Origin: Paraspadella gotoi
Lineage: Eukaryota; Chaetognatha
DNA length: 64,000 bases
Direction of reading: 5' to 3'
NCBI GenBank assembly: GCA_051294375.1
Contig: CM119268.1
Coordinates: forward strand, 23,964,349 to 24,028,348
Made by a program: the position numbers and the translations under genes. Under the pieces are notes generated by a model, which searched no databases, had not been told where the DNA came from, and worked only from the letters and a program-made list of their open reading frames with translations. This document shows, in pieces, positions 42,481 to 53,451 of this stretch. The first letter of the stretch is position 1. Every line of letters starts with the position of its first letter.

Positions 42481-43035
42481 AAATCGTTTGATTGATTGAC
42501 TGATTTATTGATTGATTTATTAATTGATTTATCGATTGATTTATTGATTGTTGATTTTTTTATTGATTTATTTATTGATTTATTTTTTGATTGCTTTATT
42601 GATTGATTGATTTTTTGAATGATTTATTGATTGATTGATTTATTGATTGTGCGGCGACAACAACAACAACAACAACAATGACAACAACCGCGACAAGGAA
42701 ACTGACATTTAACCAAAGTCAGGTTCCTAACCTTAAATCAACCTTACCTTTTCTATTGTTTAGCGTTGTCCGTTATTTCTTACTTACCATTGTTTTGTCG
42801 TTTTTTTACCTTACCTCGTTTTTGAATGATTTCGATCATTACATGTCAAAGCGAAAACAACTCGATATTTTTCTCTACAAAAATCCACAAAGTCAGATCC
42901 CAAAATGTATTTATTGATTGATTATTTGATTGATTGATTTAATGATTGATTGATTGATTGATGAATTGATTGATGGATTTATTGATGAATTGTTTGATTG
43001 ATTGATGGATTGATTGATTTATTGATTTATTGAGC
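42481..43035. repeat. (ATTG)n arrays flanking a unique island
   Basis: ATTGATTGATTT arrays at 42481-42650 and 42911-43035 bracket about 260 bp of non-repetitive sequence that starts with (CAA)n. Confidence 0.9.
42678..42917 (+). CDS. ORF of 79 aa in the (ATTG)n-bracketed island
   Basis: ATG at 42678, TGA/TAA-free to the following repeat. It reads MTTTATRKLTFNQSQVPNLK, a hydrophobic segment (PFLLFSVVRYFLLTIVLSFF) of membrane-spanning length, then a polar tail with KRKQLDIF and ends CIY. Balanced composition makes it more interesting than most ORFs here; no family recognised and no splice or promoter evidence. Confidence 0.2.
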   Translation: MTTTATRKLTFNQSQVPNLKSTLPFLLFSVVRYFLLTIVLSFFYLTSFLNDFDHYMSKRKQLDIFLYKNPQSQIPKCIY

Positions 43036-43314
43036 GGTATCTTTGGTCGCGACAGATACGGGACGATGAGAAAGACGACAACGACGACGACGATGACGAC
43101 TATGAATCAGGATCAACCGAGGATGAGTTCTTTAAATTCTCGGCACAAAAGTCGATGGATGATTAATGAGAGAGAGAGAGAGAGAGAGGGAGACTTTCAA
43201 AAGTGTTTTGGTCACAAACACTAACCTGTTTGGTTTAACAAGACATTTTTAAAACGACTATTATAATTATAATTATAATTTGTATTTAAGAGAAATAAGT
43301 TTTTGGTTAAAGAC

Positions 43315-43800
43315 TTTGAGTTCAGAGGTCACGATTTTCTTTTTGAGTTCAGAGTCAGAAGGTCACGATTTTCTTTTTGTTCAGAGTATTTCTTGATAGA
43401 GGTCCAATTTTCTTTTTTGAGTTCAGGGTCACTGATTTTCTTTTTTGAGTTCAGAGTCAGAAAAATTTTCTTTTTTGAGTATCAGAGGTCACAATTATTT
43501 CTTTTTGAGTTTCAGCAGGTCTTCGATTTTCTATTTATTGGAGTTCAGAGTCACGATTTTCATTTTTCAGTTCAGAGGTCAACATTTTCTTTTTGAGTTC
43601 AGAGGTCACGATTTTGAGTTCAAGGTCACGATTTTCTTTTAGGTTCAGAGGTCACAGATTTTTATAGAGTCACTTTTCTTTTTGAAGTTCAGAGGTCACG
43701 AGTTCTTTTTGGAGTTCAGAGGTCACAATTTTCTTTTTTTGGAGTTCAGAGGTCACGATTTTTTTTTTTTTTTGAGTTCAGAGGTCACGATTTTTTTTGA
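43315..43800 (+). repeat. AGGTCA-bearing minisatellite, copy 1
   Basis: About eighteen units of approximately 27 bp: GAGTTCAGAGGTCACGATTT followed by TCTTTTT. Nearly every unit has AGAGGTCA. Unit-to-unit indels are frequent. Confidence 0.95.
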
Positions 43801-44147
43801 GCTTGATAAATGATAATAAACATAATAATAAATGACCAATAAATGCCTAACAATGTATAATATACATTTTAATATAATCTATATATAAAACCTTGTATTG
43901 TACACAAACATATTAATAAAAATAAAATAACGTAATATTTTTTTGATAAATAAATCTTATCTTTTATATTTACCTGAAGTAAATTTACATTTTGATAACA
44001 AACTAAAAAATCTGAATATTTTGTGTGAAAAATATTTTCTAAAAAAAAAAAAATAAAAAAAAAAGTCTAAATTCTAAAACTTAAGAAGGTTTTTTACGAC
44101 TTTAAGTTTTGAGTTAAACCAGGTTTTTTAGGTTTTTAGTTTTTTAA

Positions 44148-45150
44148 GGGGACCCAAGTGATAAAAATGATATCATAAGTCAAGGGTCTATCATCAAAGG
44201 AATTTGAATGGTGATAGTCATTAATTTTTCTTTGCACGGGAAAGTGGCAAAAAAATTCCTATCTCTTATTCTAGCGGAAAACAAAATTTAATAATTATGG
44301 AAAAAAAAATTTAGTTGACCCTAACCTAAATATTTATATAATCATTATTTATTTTTAGTTATTAGAAAGTATTTTTTATACTAAATTCCCAATTTTTTTA
44401 TTTTTTACTTACAAAGCTATAATTTTAGGTTTAAGCCTCATTTACGATACAAGGCTTTACAAGACTAATATTTTTTTATTTTTATATTTACTTAAAAGCA
44501 GATAAATCAAACCTAAATTCTATTCTTACAGAAACAAAAGATGTAATAATTAATTAATTAATATTCATATTCATCCTTAAATGTATAATTAAACTATATT
44601 GATTCCTAATTATAACAATTAAAAATTTAGCAAAAGTACAGAATCTTTCTCTTCCTTTTATATTTATATTACTTCAAAGAGTTTATTTCTCATCCAATTA
44701 ACAGATATCATTTTTGAAAAGAAAAGTTTAAATAAAATCAGTTTCGATACCATAAATTTTGATTCTATCTAGTTTTTTTTCTTATAAATTTTTGTGATAT
44801 AAAGCAGAAATCTTTTTAAAAATTCACCTGAATCATTTTTTTTTTGGATAATTTAAAAAAAAATTTATTTTTTATAATTCTTGAAATATGATTTTATAAT
44901 TTTTGCTTACTCGAATAATATTTGAATCTATTAAAGAAAAACCTCTAAGCTTCGCATGAATATTTTATACGACAAATTTATATATAATCTTTTATACTCT
45001 ATTTTCTCCAAATAGATAGAAAAAAGTATTATATAGATTTACTAGTTATCCAAAAATGAGGAAAAATATATATTTCAGAACCCAGCTTAAGTTAAAGGGT
45101 CAAACGTTATGGGTTTCAGCTTTTTTACCCCCCCTGTTCACTTGGTCCCC
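44148..45150. mobile_element. 1003-bp TTAA-flanked non-autonomous DNA transposon
   Basis: Flanked by TTAA at 44144-44147 and 45151-45154. Ends GGGGACCCAAGTGA and TTCACTTGGTCCCC are inverted repeats differing by one base. Copy 2 has the uninterrupted TTTTTTAAAGATGAAG at 53231, a clean empty site with a single TTAA. TTAA duplication is the hallmark of piggyBac and Kolobok superfamilies; the GGGG terminus is unlike canonical piggyBac CCC ends and closer to Kolobok/T2-type ends. AT-rich interior, no transposase frame, hence a MITE-like derivative. Confidence 0.85.
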
Positions 45151-45235
45151 TTAAAGATGAAGAGAAAAAGTCTGGAAAATGAAGATAATTAAAGGGCGAG
45201 ACTGAATTCGGTATTGTGTGGAGTCAGAGAGAGAA

Positions 45236-45236
45236 G

Positions 45237-45287
<51 letters not shown>

Positions 45288-45545
45288 AGAGAGTTATCGT
45301 ACATCCTCTTTTCTTTCCTTCCTCTCTCTTCTCTCTCTTCTCTCTCTCTCTTCTTCTCTCTTTGCTCTCTCTCTGAGATTTAATGCTTGTCTGATATAGT
45401 CTAAAAAATTTTAAGCCATCTGTCTGAGTATATTAGAGTAAGAGAAAGAGTAAGAGTAAGAGGAGTCATGGATTAAGAGGAAAAGAAAGAAAAGAAAAGA
45501 AAAGAAAGAAAAGAAAAGAAAAGAAAAGAAAAGAAAAGAAAAGAA
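45236..45545. repeat. (GA)n, (CT)n and (AAAAG)n, copy 1
   Basis: GA at 45240-45285, CT-rich 45320-45375, AAAAG at 45480-45550. The counterparts in copy 2 are at 53315-53365, 53395-53445 and 53550-53630. Confidence 0.95.
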
Positions 45546-45899
45546 AGAAAAATAAAGAGAAAATGAATAAGAAAAGAAAAGAAAAGTAAAGAAAAGAATA
45601 GAAAAAAAATAAAGAGAAAGAAAAGTTTTATTTTTGTCTTAAATTTTCCCAAATGTTTTTGCCACAATTGAAAACTTTTTTTTCTTATATGGATTTATAA
45701 CAATTATGATGTTCGAATCAATATCCTTGTTAAGAATTTTTATAGTTTTTGTCTGCCATTATTCGTATTATTTATTTAGTGTTTCTTTACTATCTTTAAG
45801 CTCGGACTGTAAGGATAAGGGTAAGGGAAAGCTGCAAAGGCTAACACTGGGTTGAGAGAGAAAATTCTCTTTATTTTTATATGTTTCTTTCCTTCCTTT

Positions 45900-46290
45900 T
45901 ATTTTCTTAATTCCCTTTTGTCTTTTGTTCTTTCCTTTTGTCCTTTTTTCTTTCGCTCCCATTTTCCTTTGTTTTGTTCTTTTTCTTTCTTTCCTCCATT
46001 TCCGTTTTTTGTCTTTTTTCTTTCTCCATTTTCCTTTATTTGTCCTTTTTCTTTTCTTTTCCTCTATTTCCCTTTTTGTCCTTTCTTTCCCCATTTCCTT
46101 TATTTTGATTTTTCCTTTCTTTCCACTTTTTGTCCCTTTTCTTCTCTCCATTCTTCTTTGTTGTCCTTATTTCTTTCTTTCATCCATTTCCCTCTTTGTC
46201 CTTTATCCTTCTTTCCTCCATTTCCTCTTTGTCCTTTTTCCTTCTTTTCCTCCCATTCCCTTTTGGCCTTCATCTTTCCTCATTTTCCCT
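45900..46290 (+). repeat. CTTTTTCTTTCCTCCATTTCC minisatellite, copy 1
   Basis: About ten imperfect units of roughly 37 bp containing TTTGTCCTTTTTC and TCCATTTCC. Copy 2 is at 53990-54292, cut by a gap. The long Phe/Ser/Pro frames on either strand are translations of this repeat. Confidence 0.85.
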
Positions 46291-46379
46291 CCTTTTCACA
46301 CAAACAGTTTTGAGGACAAAATGCAAGGCCAAAGTTTCGACCGACAAATTGAAAAAAAGAGGAGATGAAATAGTTGGCA

Positions 46380-46535
46380 CTATCTCTCTCTCATCTCATA
46401 TCTCTCTCTCTCTCCGGTCTCTCTCTCCATCTCTCTCTTTCTCCTTCATCGATCTTTCCTTTCCGCTTCATCTATCTCTCTCTTTCTGCGCTCTCTCTCT
46501 TTCCGTCTTCTCTCTCTCTACTAATCTATCTATCC

Positions 46536-46574
<39 letters not shown>

Positions 46575-46790
46575 ATATCTATCTATCTATCTAAACTATT
46601 CTCTTCTTTTTCTTTCTCTCTCTCTATCTCTCTCTTTCTCGCTCTCTCTCTCTCTCTCTTCTCCTATTTCGCTATATCTCCATCTTTCTCTCTTTCTCTA
46701 CTCTCTCTCTCATTTACTCCTCTCTCTCTCTCTCCGTCTCTCTCTCATCTCTCGTCATCCTCACTCATCTCTCTCTCTCTACTCTGAACC
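46380..46790. repeat. CT-rich tract with (TATC)n
   Basis: CT units throughout, TATC units at 46520-46595. The corresponding part of copy 2 is inside the gap. Confidence 0.9.
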
Positions 46791-46894
46791 ATAATCGTTT
46801 TAGCTTCCTCGAGTGGTTTCCCTTGGAAATTCTGCTTTTTTTTTTGGTCTTTTTGCTTCATGTTCTACAAAGAAAGTGACAAAGATCCATCCAT

Positions 46895-47150
46895 GGCCGG
46901 TTTGACCTTGCCGTCCATGCCATTTCTGGTCTCTGCCATCCCTGCCACTAGTTGTCTACCGTCCATGCCACTTTGTCCAAACCATCCACTGCCATTTTAA
47001 TCTACAATCTTGCCATTTTGTTCTGCCATCGATTGCCTTTTGTTCCAACCACCCATGCATTTTGACCTTGCCATCCAGGCACTTTGTTTTCTACATCCCA
47101 TGCCACATTTTTTTCCTGCGCATCCAGCCACTTTATCTTTGCCAGTCCGT
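46895..47150 (+). repeat. GCCATCCATGCCACTTTG minisatellite
   Basis: About ten units of 22-26 bp, TGCCATCCATGCCACTTTGT. Part is preserved in copy 2 at 55007-55135. The antisense frame gives Trp/Met/Ala-rich low complexity, not a protein. Confidence 0.85.
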
Positions 47151-47200
47151 TCAGCTTTTTTATTCCTTCGCCAGCGACATCTCTCTTTACTTTCCGCATT

Positions 47201-47333
47201 AAATGTCGGCTTCAACCGCCCGCCCCCCTCGCGCCGCCGCGCCGCCCGCTGCCGCCGTCGCCTCGCCGCCCGCCGCCGCCGCCGCCCGCCGCCGCCGGCC
47301 GGCCGCCGTCCCGCCGCCGCCGCCGCCGCCGGC
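47201..47333. repeat. (CCG)n GC-rich tract
   Basis: About 130 bp of CGCCGCCG units, the most GC-rich place in the window. Copy 2 has a gap (55191-55382) exactly here, with GCCGCCGCCGG surviving at 55384. Confidence 0.95.
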
Positions 47334-47660
47334 ACGATGTCATCCCATAGACTCTATCTTCATTTTCCTCTAAGTTATTAAAACGGGCTAAAATTTATAT
47401 TTTTTACAATATGAAACTATAAGATAAATCTTAAATTTTTTTTAGATTTTTACGAATCTTTAATAAATACATTAACATATATATTACCGGACTTCTGTTA
47501 GTTCTCGCCTTAACTATTATATATCCATTTTTACCCCCACTCTCTTCCTCTCTCACTCTCACATTCTCCCTCTCTCCTCACGCCCTCCCTCTTTTTTTCC
47601 TTTCCCTCTCTCTCTCCCTTCATCTCCCCCTCTCTTTCTCCCTTCTCCCCCCCTCATCTC

Positions 47661-47674
<14 letters not shown>

Positions 47675-47702
<28 letters not shown>

Positions 47703-47945
47703 CTTTCCCTCCCTTGCTCTCTCTCCTCCCCTCTCTTTCCTTATCTCATTCCCTTTCTCTCTCTTTATTCTCTCTCTCTATGGTTTTCTCTCCTCTCTCC
47801 TCTCTGCCCCTCCAGTTTCCTCGTGCGAGCAACCTTTAAAGAGAGAAAGAAAGAGAGAGAGAGAGAGAGAGAGATGTCTCCAGCGATGATGAGAGATGGG
47901 TAGGGAGGAGATGAGAGGAGAGAGAGAGAGAGTGAGGAAAGAGAG
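47675..47945. repeat. (AT)n, CT and GA tracts
   Basis: AT at 47680-47702, CT 47703-47790, GA 47840-47872 and 47915-47960. In copy 2: AT at 55727-55746, GA at 55878-55945. Confidence 0.9.
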
Positions 47946-48789
47946 AGGAGAGATGTGAGAGAAAGGAACGCTTAACACTCTCTAAGTTCGCCCAGAAATC
48001 AACAACAACCCATGATCGTCCTTCATGGATTTACCCTTCTACCAAAACTCGTTAACAATCGGCTTATCTCACTCACTCGATCGTTACCGCTTAAATCCGA
48101 GGCACCTGATCGGCTTCGGCCTCCGAGGTTAACGATACCACACCACCAATTCTGTTTGCCTAGCTGATAAGAACACGATGTTTGCTTTTATAGCAGAGTG
48201 AGAGAGAGAGAGAAGAGAGAGAGAGAGACGAAAGAAGAGAGAGAGAGAGAGAAGAGAAAGAGAAGAGAGAGACTAGAGTCATGGAAGAAGAATAAATTAG
48301 ATATACTTTAGATTGTATAGGGGGCAATTGTGAGATTTTGAGCATATCGATAAAGTAGAGAGAATAGAAAAGGATGGAGAAATAGTCATTTATTTATGTA
48401 ATCATGCGCATTGATTATTAAGATAGTAGAGGAGAAATCGGTTATGATTAAATCATTATTATTTTTAAAGCGCCAATTATTCTTTATAATATTAGTAAAA
48501 GGTTACTGGAAACACCATACCACGATCTTTTTACTAAGGTTTTTTTTATTCATTCTTCTTCAGTGCGCGAGAAATAATCTCGTTTATATTTGTTTCTTAT
48601 TTTCATATTTTTTTAACTATATTTCTCAATATTAAATAACATATCTAATTTTGATACTGAGAACCGAATCATGAAGTTTTATCAAATTAATAGATATAGT
48701 ACATGATTGAGAAGTTAGCATAATTTTAAGATAAAAGTTTGTGAGTATCTTTGACAAACTAACTAGCAACTAAGCAACAGAGACCTCGG

Positions 48790-49330
48790 TACATCCAAAC
48801 TATGTGTGCGCGCCGCAAGTGGTTACTTGATGTCATTCAGCATTCCATTTCCCTGTCAATCAATGACGACTGACTATTCAAGTTGAATGTAAAACAAACT
48901 TTTATCACTTATGGTGAAATATTTATGTTAAACAGACTAAGCATTCCACGAAATATGCCGCAGTTACGTAGTTGAGTGGTCATAGTAGTCTACACAGTAT
49001 GTGTAGGATTCGATCCAGGATGCAAAATAGCATTTAGTGTTTATCAAGTCTAGCCAGTTTACACCAAGTATTAACTAAAATAAACTTTCTAGCCTATATA
49101 TTACATTGTTTACGGCACTCCAACGGAATTTCCGCATTTTTATTCCTTTTAATTTTAATGGATTATCCTAAGTGCGCTCGCATCATATTGGAAAGGTAAT
49201 TCGTTCCGATTGTCATAACAATGCATCAACTATAGGCGAATGGTATAAGCAAATTTTAATTAATTAGGGCCAGAGCCGAAGGCAGACATACAGACGCGAC
49301 TGGACATAACCGACCAAAAAGCAAACTAAA
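48790..49330 (-). repeat. Family B element, minus, in copy 1
   Basis: Starts (minus 3' end) with ATGTGTGCGCGCCGCAAGTG and runs to a degenerate (GACN)n block GGCAGACATACAGACGCGAC at 49281. A tRNA-like GTTGAGTGGTCATAGTAGTC ... GGATTCGATCCAGGATGC lies inside at 48971-49022. Homologous to 56545-57060. Confidence 0.65.
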
Positions 49331-49684
49331 AATAAAGTTTAGTCATTCTGTTTTATGTATTTATGCATTTCTGTCATTTTATTTCAGACGTATTCTTATT
49401 CATTTCTTCCCTGGAACCAGATATCATTTTGTCATTCATTCTTTCTGACTTCTGTCAATTCCGCGTCTTCTTGGAATGTGAGGTTCAGAGAAATTTTCAT
49501 GGGTTTAAGAGGAAGAATCGGGACTTTAATCCCGTAGGATTTTAATAAGATTTAAAAAAAGAGACATAAAAGGATCAATATTAAAAAAAAATTAAAATGA
49601 AAAAAAAAGAAATGGATAATATTTAATGTTAAAGTTTTATCAGAGTTGAATGACAAATTAAACTTTTTATGACTGATTTAAACC

Positions 49685-49775
49685 CTATTTATTTATTTTA
49701 TTATTTATATTATTTATTTAATTGTATTTAGTTTTAATTTATTTATTTATTTATTTATTTATTATTATTTTTCAT
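49685..49775. repeat. (TTTA)n, copy 1
   Basis: TTTA units; copy 2 at 57380-57470 is longer and purer. Confidence 0.9.
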
Positions 49776-49859
49776 GTATCTCTTCTCAGGCTATGAGAAT
49801 TTAGTGAGTGATAATTATGTGAGTTTAATAATCAAGAATTATGATAAAGGCATCAATAT

Positions 49860-49945
49860 TGCTTCATTGATAGGAAACCTAGAAATTCTAAGGATGAGAA
49901 CTCGTTAGACAGTCTGATTGAAAGCTTGCAGGACCTGCTATGTCA
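49860..49945 (+). repeat. Family A end truncated by a SINE (also 57558-57647)
   Basis: TTCATTGATAGGAAACC, TGAGAACTCGTTAGACAGTC, TTGAAAGCTTGCAGGACCTG and CTATGTCATTATG, then directly GTAGTCGGCATTGC, the SINE start. Elsewhere family A continues with CTTGTAATAGTGATGG, so the SINE interrupts it. Confidence 0.7.
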
Positions 49946-49950
49946 TTATG

Positions 49951-50185
49951 GTAGTCGGCATTGCTAGGTTCACCCGCACTAGAATTCAAATGACACTTTA
50001 GTTGTGACGCCAGTAAGACTCATGAGTAAAGCCATCAGCTCATGACACACAGGAACCCGGTTCATCCCACCCGGTACCGACACCTGCGGGAAGGTGAGGA
50101 CGGCCGTAAGCCCCTGGGGCATGGCAAAACTCTCAGCCTGGTTCCAAGCCCAGGGACCCGTTCCATGCCCAGAGGGGTAAATTTG
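49951..50185 (+). mobile_element. SINE-like element (copy 1, first)
   Basis: GTAGTCGGCATTGCTAGG, TTCACCCGCACTAGAA, CATCAGCTCATGACACAC, CCCGGTTCATCCCACCCGG, CCTGCGGGAAGGTGAGGACG, GCCGTAAGCCCC, AGCCTGGTTCCAAGCCCAGG and GACCCGTTCCATG. Downstream 50186-50335 (CCATCCTGTCGAGCGTAATT, CCAGGCCCATGGACGTGCCG) is shared with 57885-58055 and links it to the next SINE. Confidence 0.75.
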
Positions 50186-50337
50186 GACGTACAGCCGGTA
50201 ACCTTATCCACACTGGATAGAACCCATCCTGTCGAGCGTAATTCCAACTTCTGATTCCAGGCCCATGGACGTGCCGAAGATTGCTCCCCTCCTCCCACTT
50301 GGATAGCAGTGCGGGTCTGGGTTTACATCTGGGGGGG

Positions 50338-50540
50338 CATATAGTGAGGCTATGCCTAGGTACCCCCGTCCTAAAAATCATGACCTTTCAATTGTGACCC
50401 GGTGGCCTTCGATTGAGTATAAAACGATTAGTCTAATAATGTTTTCCACTAGTAGGGTACCCGGAGTTCCAATCCCAAACCCGGTACACTAATCCTGCGG
50501 GAAGGGTTGAGGGACGGCCGTAAGCCGCCTTGGATGTGAA
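50338..50540 (+). mobile_element. SINE-like element (copy 1, second; 3'-truncated)
   Basis: GCATATAGTGAGGCTATGCC, TTGTGACCCGGTGGCCTTCG, CCCGGAGTTCCAATCCC, CTGCGGGAAGGGTTGAGGGA and CGGCCGTAAGCCGCC, ending before the TGGTTCCAAGCC block. Confidence 0.7.
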
Positions 50541-50950
50541 AGAAAATGAAGAAAAGGAAAGGTAACTCCAATTACTTTACTTTTTTGATCGACCCTATTT
50601 GTAGATTGTTTGATGATAATATTTGAATTAGTAAAGGCTCCATCTGTCAAGTCATCTCTCTCTTCACTTCCTCTCTCTTCCTCCTCCTCCTATCCTTTCG
50701 ATCGGCAACACTTTCGCCATCGTCGACTCGATCGAAAAACTTTTTTGGCTTCGAATAAACACAAAAGAAACAATAAGGGAGAGAGGGGAGAGATGGGAAA
50801 GAGAGAGAAAGAGAAGAGAGGGGGGCGGATGTTGTATCGGCGGAAGAAAAACAGGATTTTAATCTGTCTTGTTTTTGGTTTGCTTCTGTTTTCTTAGTTT
50901 TGTTTTTTCTTTTGTTTTATTTTTTGTTTTTGTTTTTGTTCCTCAGCCCT

Positions 50951-51150
50951 ATAGTCGGGCAATTGCATAAATTCACCCCGCTTATTAAGCCTAACACTTC
51001 AGCCATCAGCTCAATGATCACTAATGTACCGGGTTCAAATCCCTGCGTGAAGCGTGAGGACGGCCGTAAACACGCACTCTGGAGGCCATGGAAAATCTCA
51101 AGGCCTGGTTCCAAGCCAGGACCCGTTCCATGGCTGCTAGAAGGTCAAAG
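50951..51150 (+). mobile_element. SINE-like element (copy 1, third)
   Basis: ATAGTCGGGCAATTGC, CATCAGCTCAATGATCAC, the B-box-like GGGTTCAAATCCC, GAAGCGTGAGGACGGCCGTA, CCTGGTTCCAAGCCAGGACC and TTCCATGGCTGCTAGAAGG. Confidence 0.75.
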
Positions 51151-51239
51151 AAGTTGCGGATAGTCATCTTAAGCCTCTTAGTGCTTATATATCCGCCTCC
51201 ACAAATACTTTTATGCCCACGAGTACTGTGAACCAACTC

Positions 51240-51735
51240 TATAAGGTCATTTTTCGGTCCGGTCGGTCTGGTCGGTCGGTTATGTCTTGTCCGTCAGTCT
51301 GTCCCACTTAACGTTTAAAAATGCATAATAATTGCGCTTAAGTTTGGGTTGCTCATTTGTTAAGACAGGAAAAACCTTAAATCTAAGTGACTGCTATCGC
51401 CGCCTTGAGGAAATCCTAAAACTAAAAAAAATAAAAGACGGAATTTTAATGCACAGCGCATTGTCATATAATACAAGGGCTAAGAAAAGTTTTATATAGT
51501 TATTTATAGCAGATCTGGTCAAAAAAAAAGTTTAAACTTTGAACACGCCTTACATATCTTTGCTTGTCTGTCGTCCTGACAACGTATTAACTAAGTGAGT
51601 CCTAAAAGATATTATTTCCTTCAAATAATGAAATAAAATACTTTTATCATAATTATTTAAACGTTTTGACAGAATCTGTAACACGTTCAAAAATAAAGTC
51701 ATTGCGGCGCAACACATTGGATCACCTGTTCTTTT
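51240..51735 (+). repeat. Family B element, plus, in copy 1
   Basis: (GTCN)n array (GGTCGGTCTGGTCGGTCGG), TCTGTCCCACTTAACG, TTGCTCATTTGTTAAGACAG, TAAATCTAAGTGACTGCTAT, CGCCGCCTTGAGGAAATCC, AATAAAAGACGG, a 14-bp palindrome AAAGTTTAAACTTT at 51527 and the end GTCATTGCGGCGCAACACAT at 51699. Confidence 0.8.
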
Positions 51736-52320
51736 TTTCTATATCTTTCTGTGTCATACTATGGATCACATATTAGTTTATTATTTATTTAATATCGTTC
51801 TATTCATTAAATTTTTCTTTTAAGTCCGCGCACAGCATTGAAACAGTTAATCAATTATTTTCATCTTAAGACTTAACTTTTTAAGGAGATGGGCAAAAAA
51901 AAGAGAGAGAGAGATGAGAGAGAATAAGAATAGGAGAGAGGCGCGATAGGAGAAGGAGAGGAGAGAGAGAGGAAAAGAGAGAGAGGGAGAGCAATGAGAG
52001 GAAGATTCCCGTCTCTTGATGCCAACCCGGCGACCCAAAAGCGAGCGACACGATAGGTATGATCACGTACTAGGGAGATCAAAGCGCGCCAGTGAGTTAA
52101 GGAGGGAGAATTTCTAGTGAAGATAAAGAAATGAGAAGGAAAACATTAAAAGTTAAGTACAAGAAATGTGGTACTTATCAGTAATACGATTTGATGAATG
52201 AATGTATGAATGAATTGATGAATGTATGAATGAAAATTAAGAATGAATAACGATCACATTAATTAATAATATACTATTTGATGAATGAATCAATANNNNN
52301 NNNNNNNNNNNNNNNNNNNN

Positions 52321-52896
52321 CAGAGGGTCACGATTTTCATTTTTGAGTTCATGGTCCAACACATTTTTCTTTTTTGAGTTTCAGAGGTCACGATTTTCTT
52401 TTTTGAGTTCAGAGGTCAAATTTTCTTTTTAGTTCAGAGGTCACAATTTTCTTTTTGAGTCAGAGGTCACGATTTTCTTTTTTGGAGTTCAGAGGTCACG
52501 AATTTTTCTTTTTAGTTCAGAGGTCACAATTTTCTTTTTGAGTTCAGACGGTCACGTTTTTCTTTTTGAGTTCAGAAGGTCACGATTTTCTTTTAGTTCA
52601 GAGGTCACATTTCTTTTTGAGTCAGAGGTCACAATTTTTCCTTTTGAGTTCAGAGGTCACACGATTTTTCTTTTTGAGTTCAGAGTCCACGATTTTCTTT
52701 TGAGTTCAGAGGTCACAATTTTCTTTCTTTTGAGTTCAGAGTCACGATTTTTTTTTTTTTTGAGTTCAGAGGTCACGATTTCTTCTCCTTTTTTTAACGT
52801 TCAGAGGTCACTCACATTTTCTTTTTGAGTCTCAGAGTTCACTCATTGTTCTTTTCTTTTTTTTTTGAGTTCAGAGGTCACGATTTTCTTTTTGAG
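52321..52896 (+). repeat. AGGTCA-bearing minisatellite, copy 2
   Basis: About twenty-one units of the same 27-bp repeat, i.e. a few more than in copy 1. Confidence 0.95.
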
Positions 52897-53317
52897 CTTT
52901 GATAAATGATAATAACAATAAATAATAAATGACCAATAAATGCCTAACAATGTATAATATACATTTTATATAATCTAATATAAAACCTTGTATTGTACAC
53001 AAACATATTAATAAAAATAAAATAACGTAATATTTTTTGATAAATAAATCTTATCTTTTATATTTACCTGAAGTAATTTACAATTTTGATAACAAACTAA
53101 AAAATCTGAATATTTTGTGTGAAAAATATTTTCTAAAAAAAAAAAATAAAAAAAAAGTCTAAATTCTAAAACTTAAGAGGTTTTTACGACTTTAAGTTTT
53201 GAGTTAAACCAGGTTTTTAGGTTTTTAGTTTTTTAAAGATGAAGAGAAAAAGTCTGGAAAATGAAGATAATTAAAGGGCGAGACTGAATTCGGTATTTGT
53301 GTGAGTCAGAGAGAGAG

Positions 53318-53364
<47 letters not shown>

Positions 53365-53394
53365 AGAGGTTATCGTACATCCTCTTTCTTTCCC

Positions 53395-53451
<57 letters not shown>

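Larger units (their letters stand above)
43315..52295 (+). repeat. Duplicated block, copy 1
   Basis: Collinear with 52321-60250 through every sub-feature: minisatellite, (GA)n, (AAAAG)n, CTTTTTC minisatellite, GCCATCC minisatellite, CCG tract, (AT)n, family B minus, (TTTA)n, family A end, three SINEs, family B plus. Without the TTAA-flanked insertion its length is about 7.97 kb against about 7.93 kb for copy 2. Differences are dominated by one-base indels in runs. Confidence 0.9.

Noticed and set aside
46997-47381. Trp/Met/Ala-rich and Pro/Arg-rich frames
   Set aside because: Translations of GCCATCCATGCC and CCG repeats; not maintained in the sister copy.
48971-49022. tRNA gene
   Set aside because: A and B boxes are recognisable but neither acceptor nor T stem folds; repeated at 56700, so a repeat-borne relic.
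50610-50897. ORF starting MMIIFELVKAPSVKSSL, partly kept at 58309
   Set aside because: Similarity only reflects the duplicated block; the frame shifts between copies and half is (TCC)n or (GA)n.
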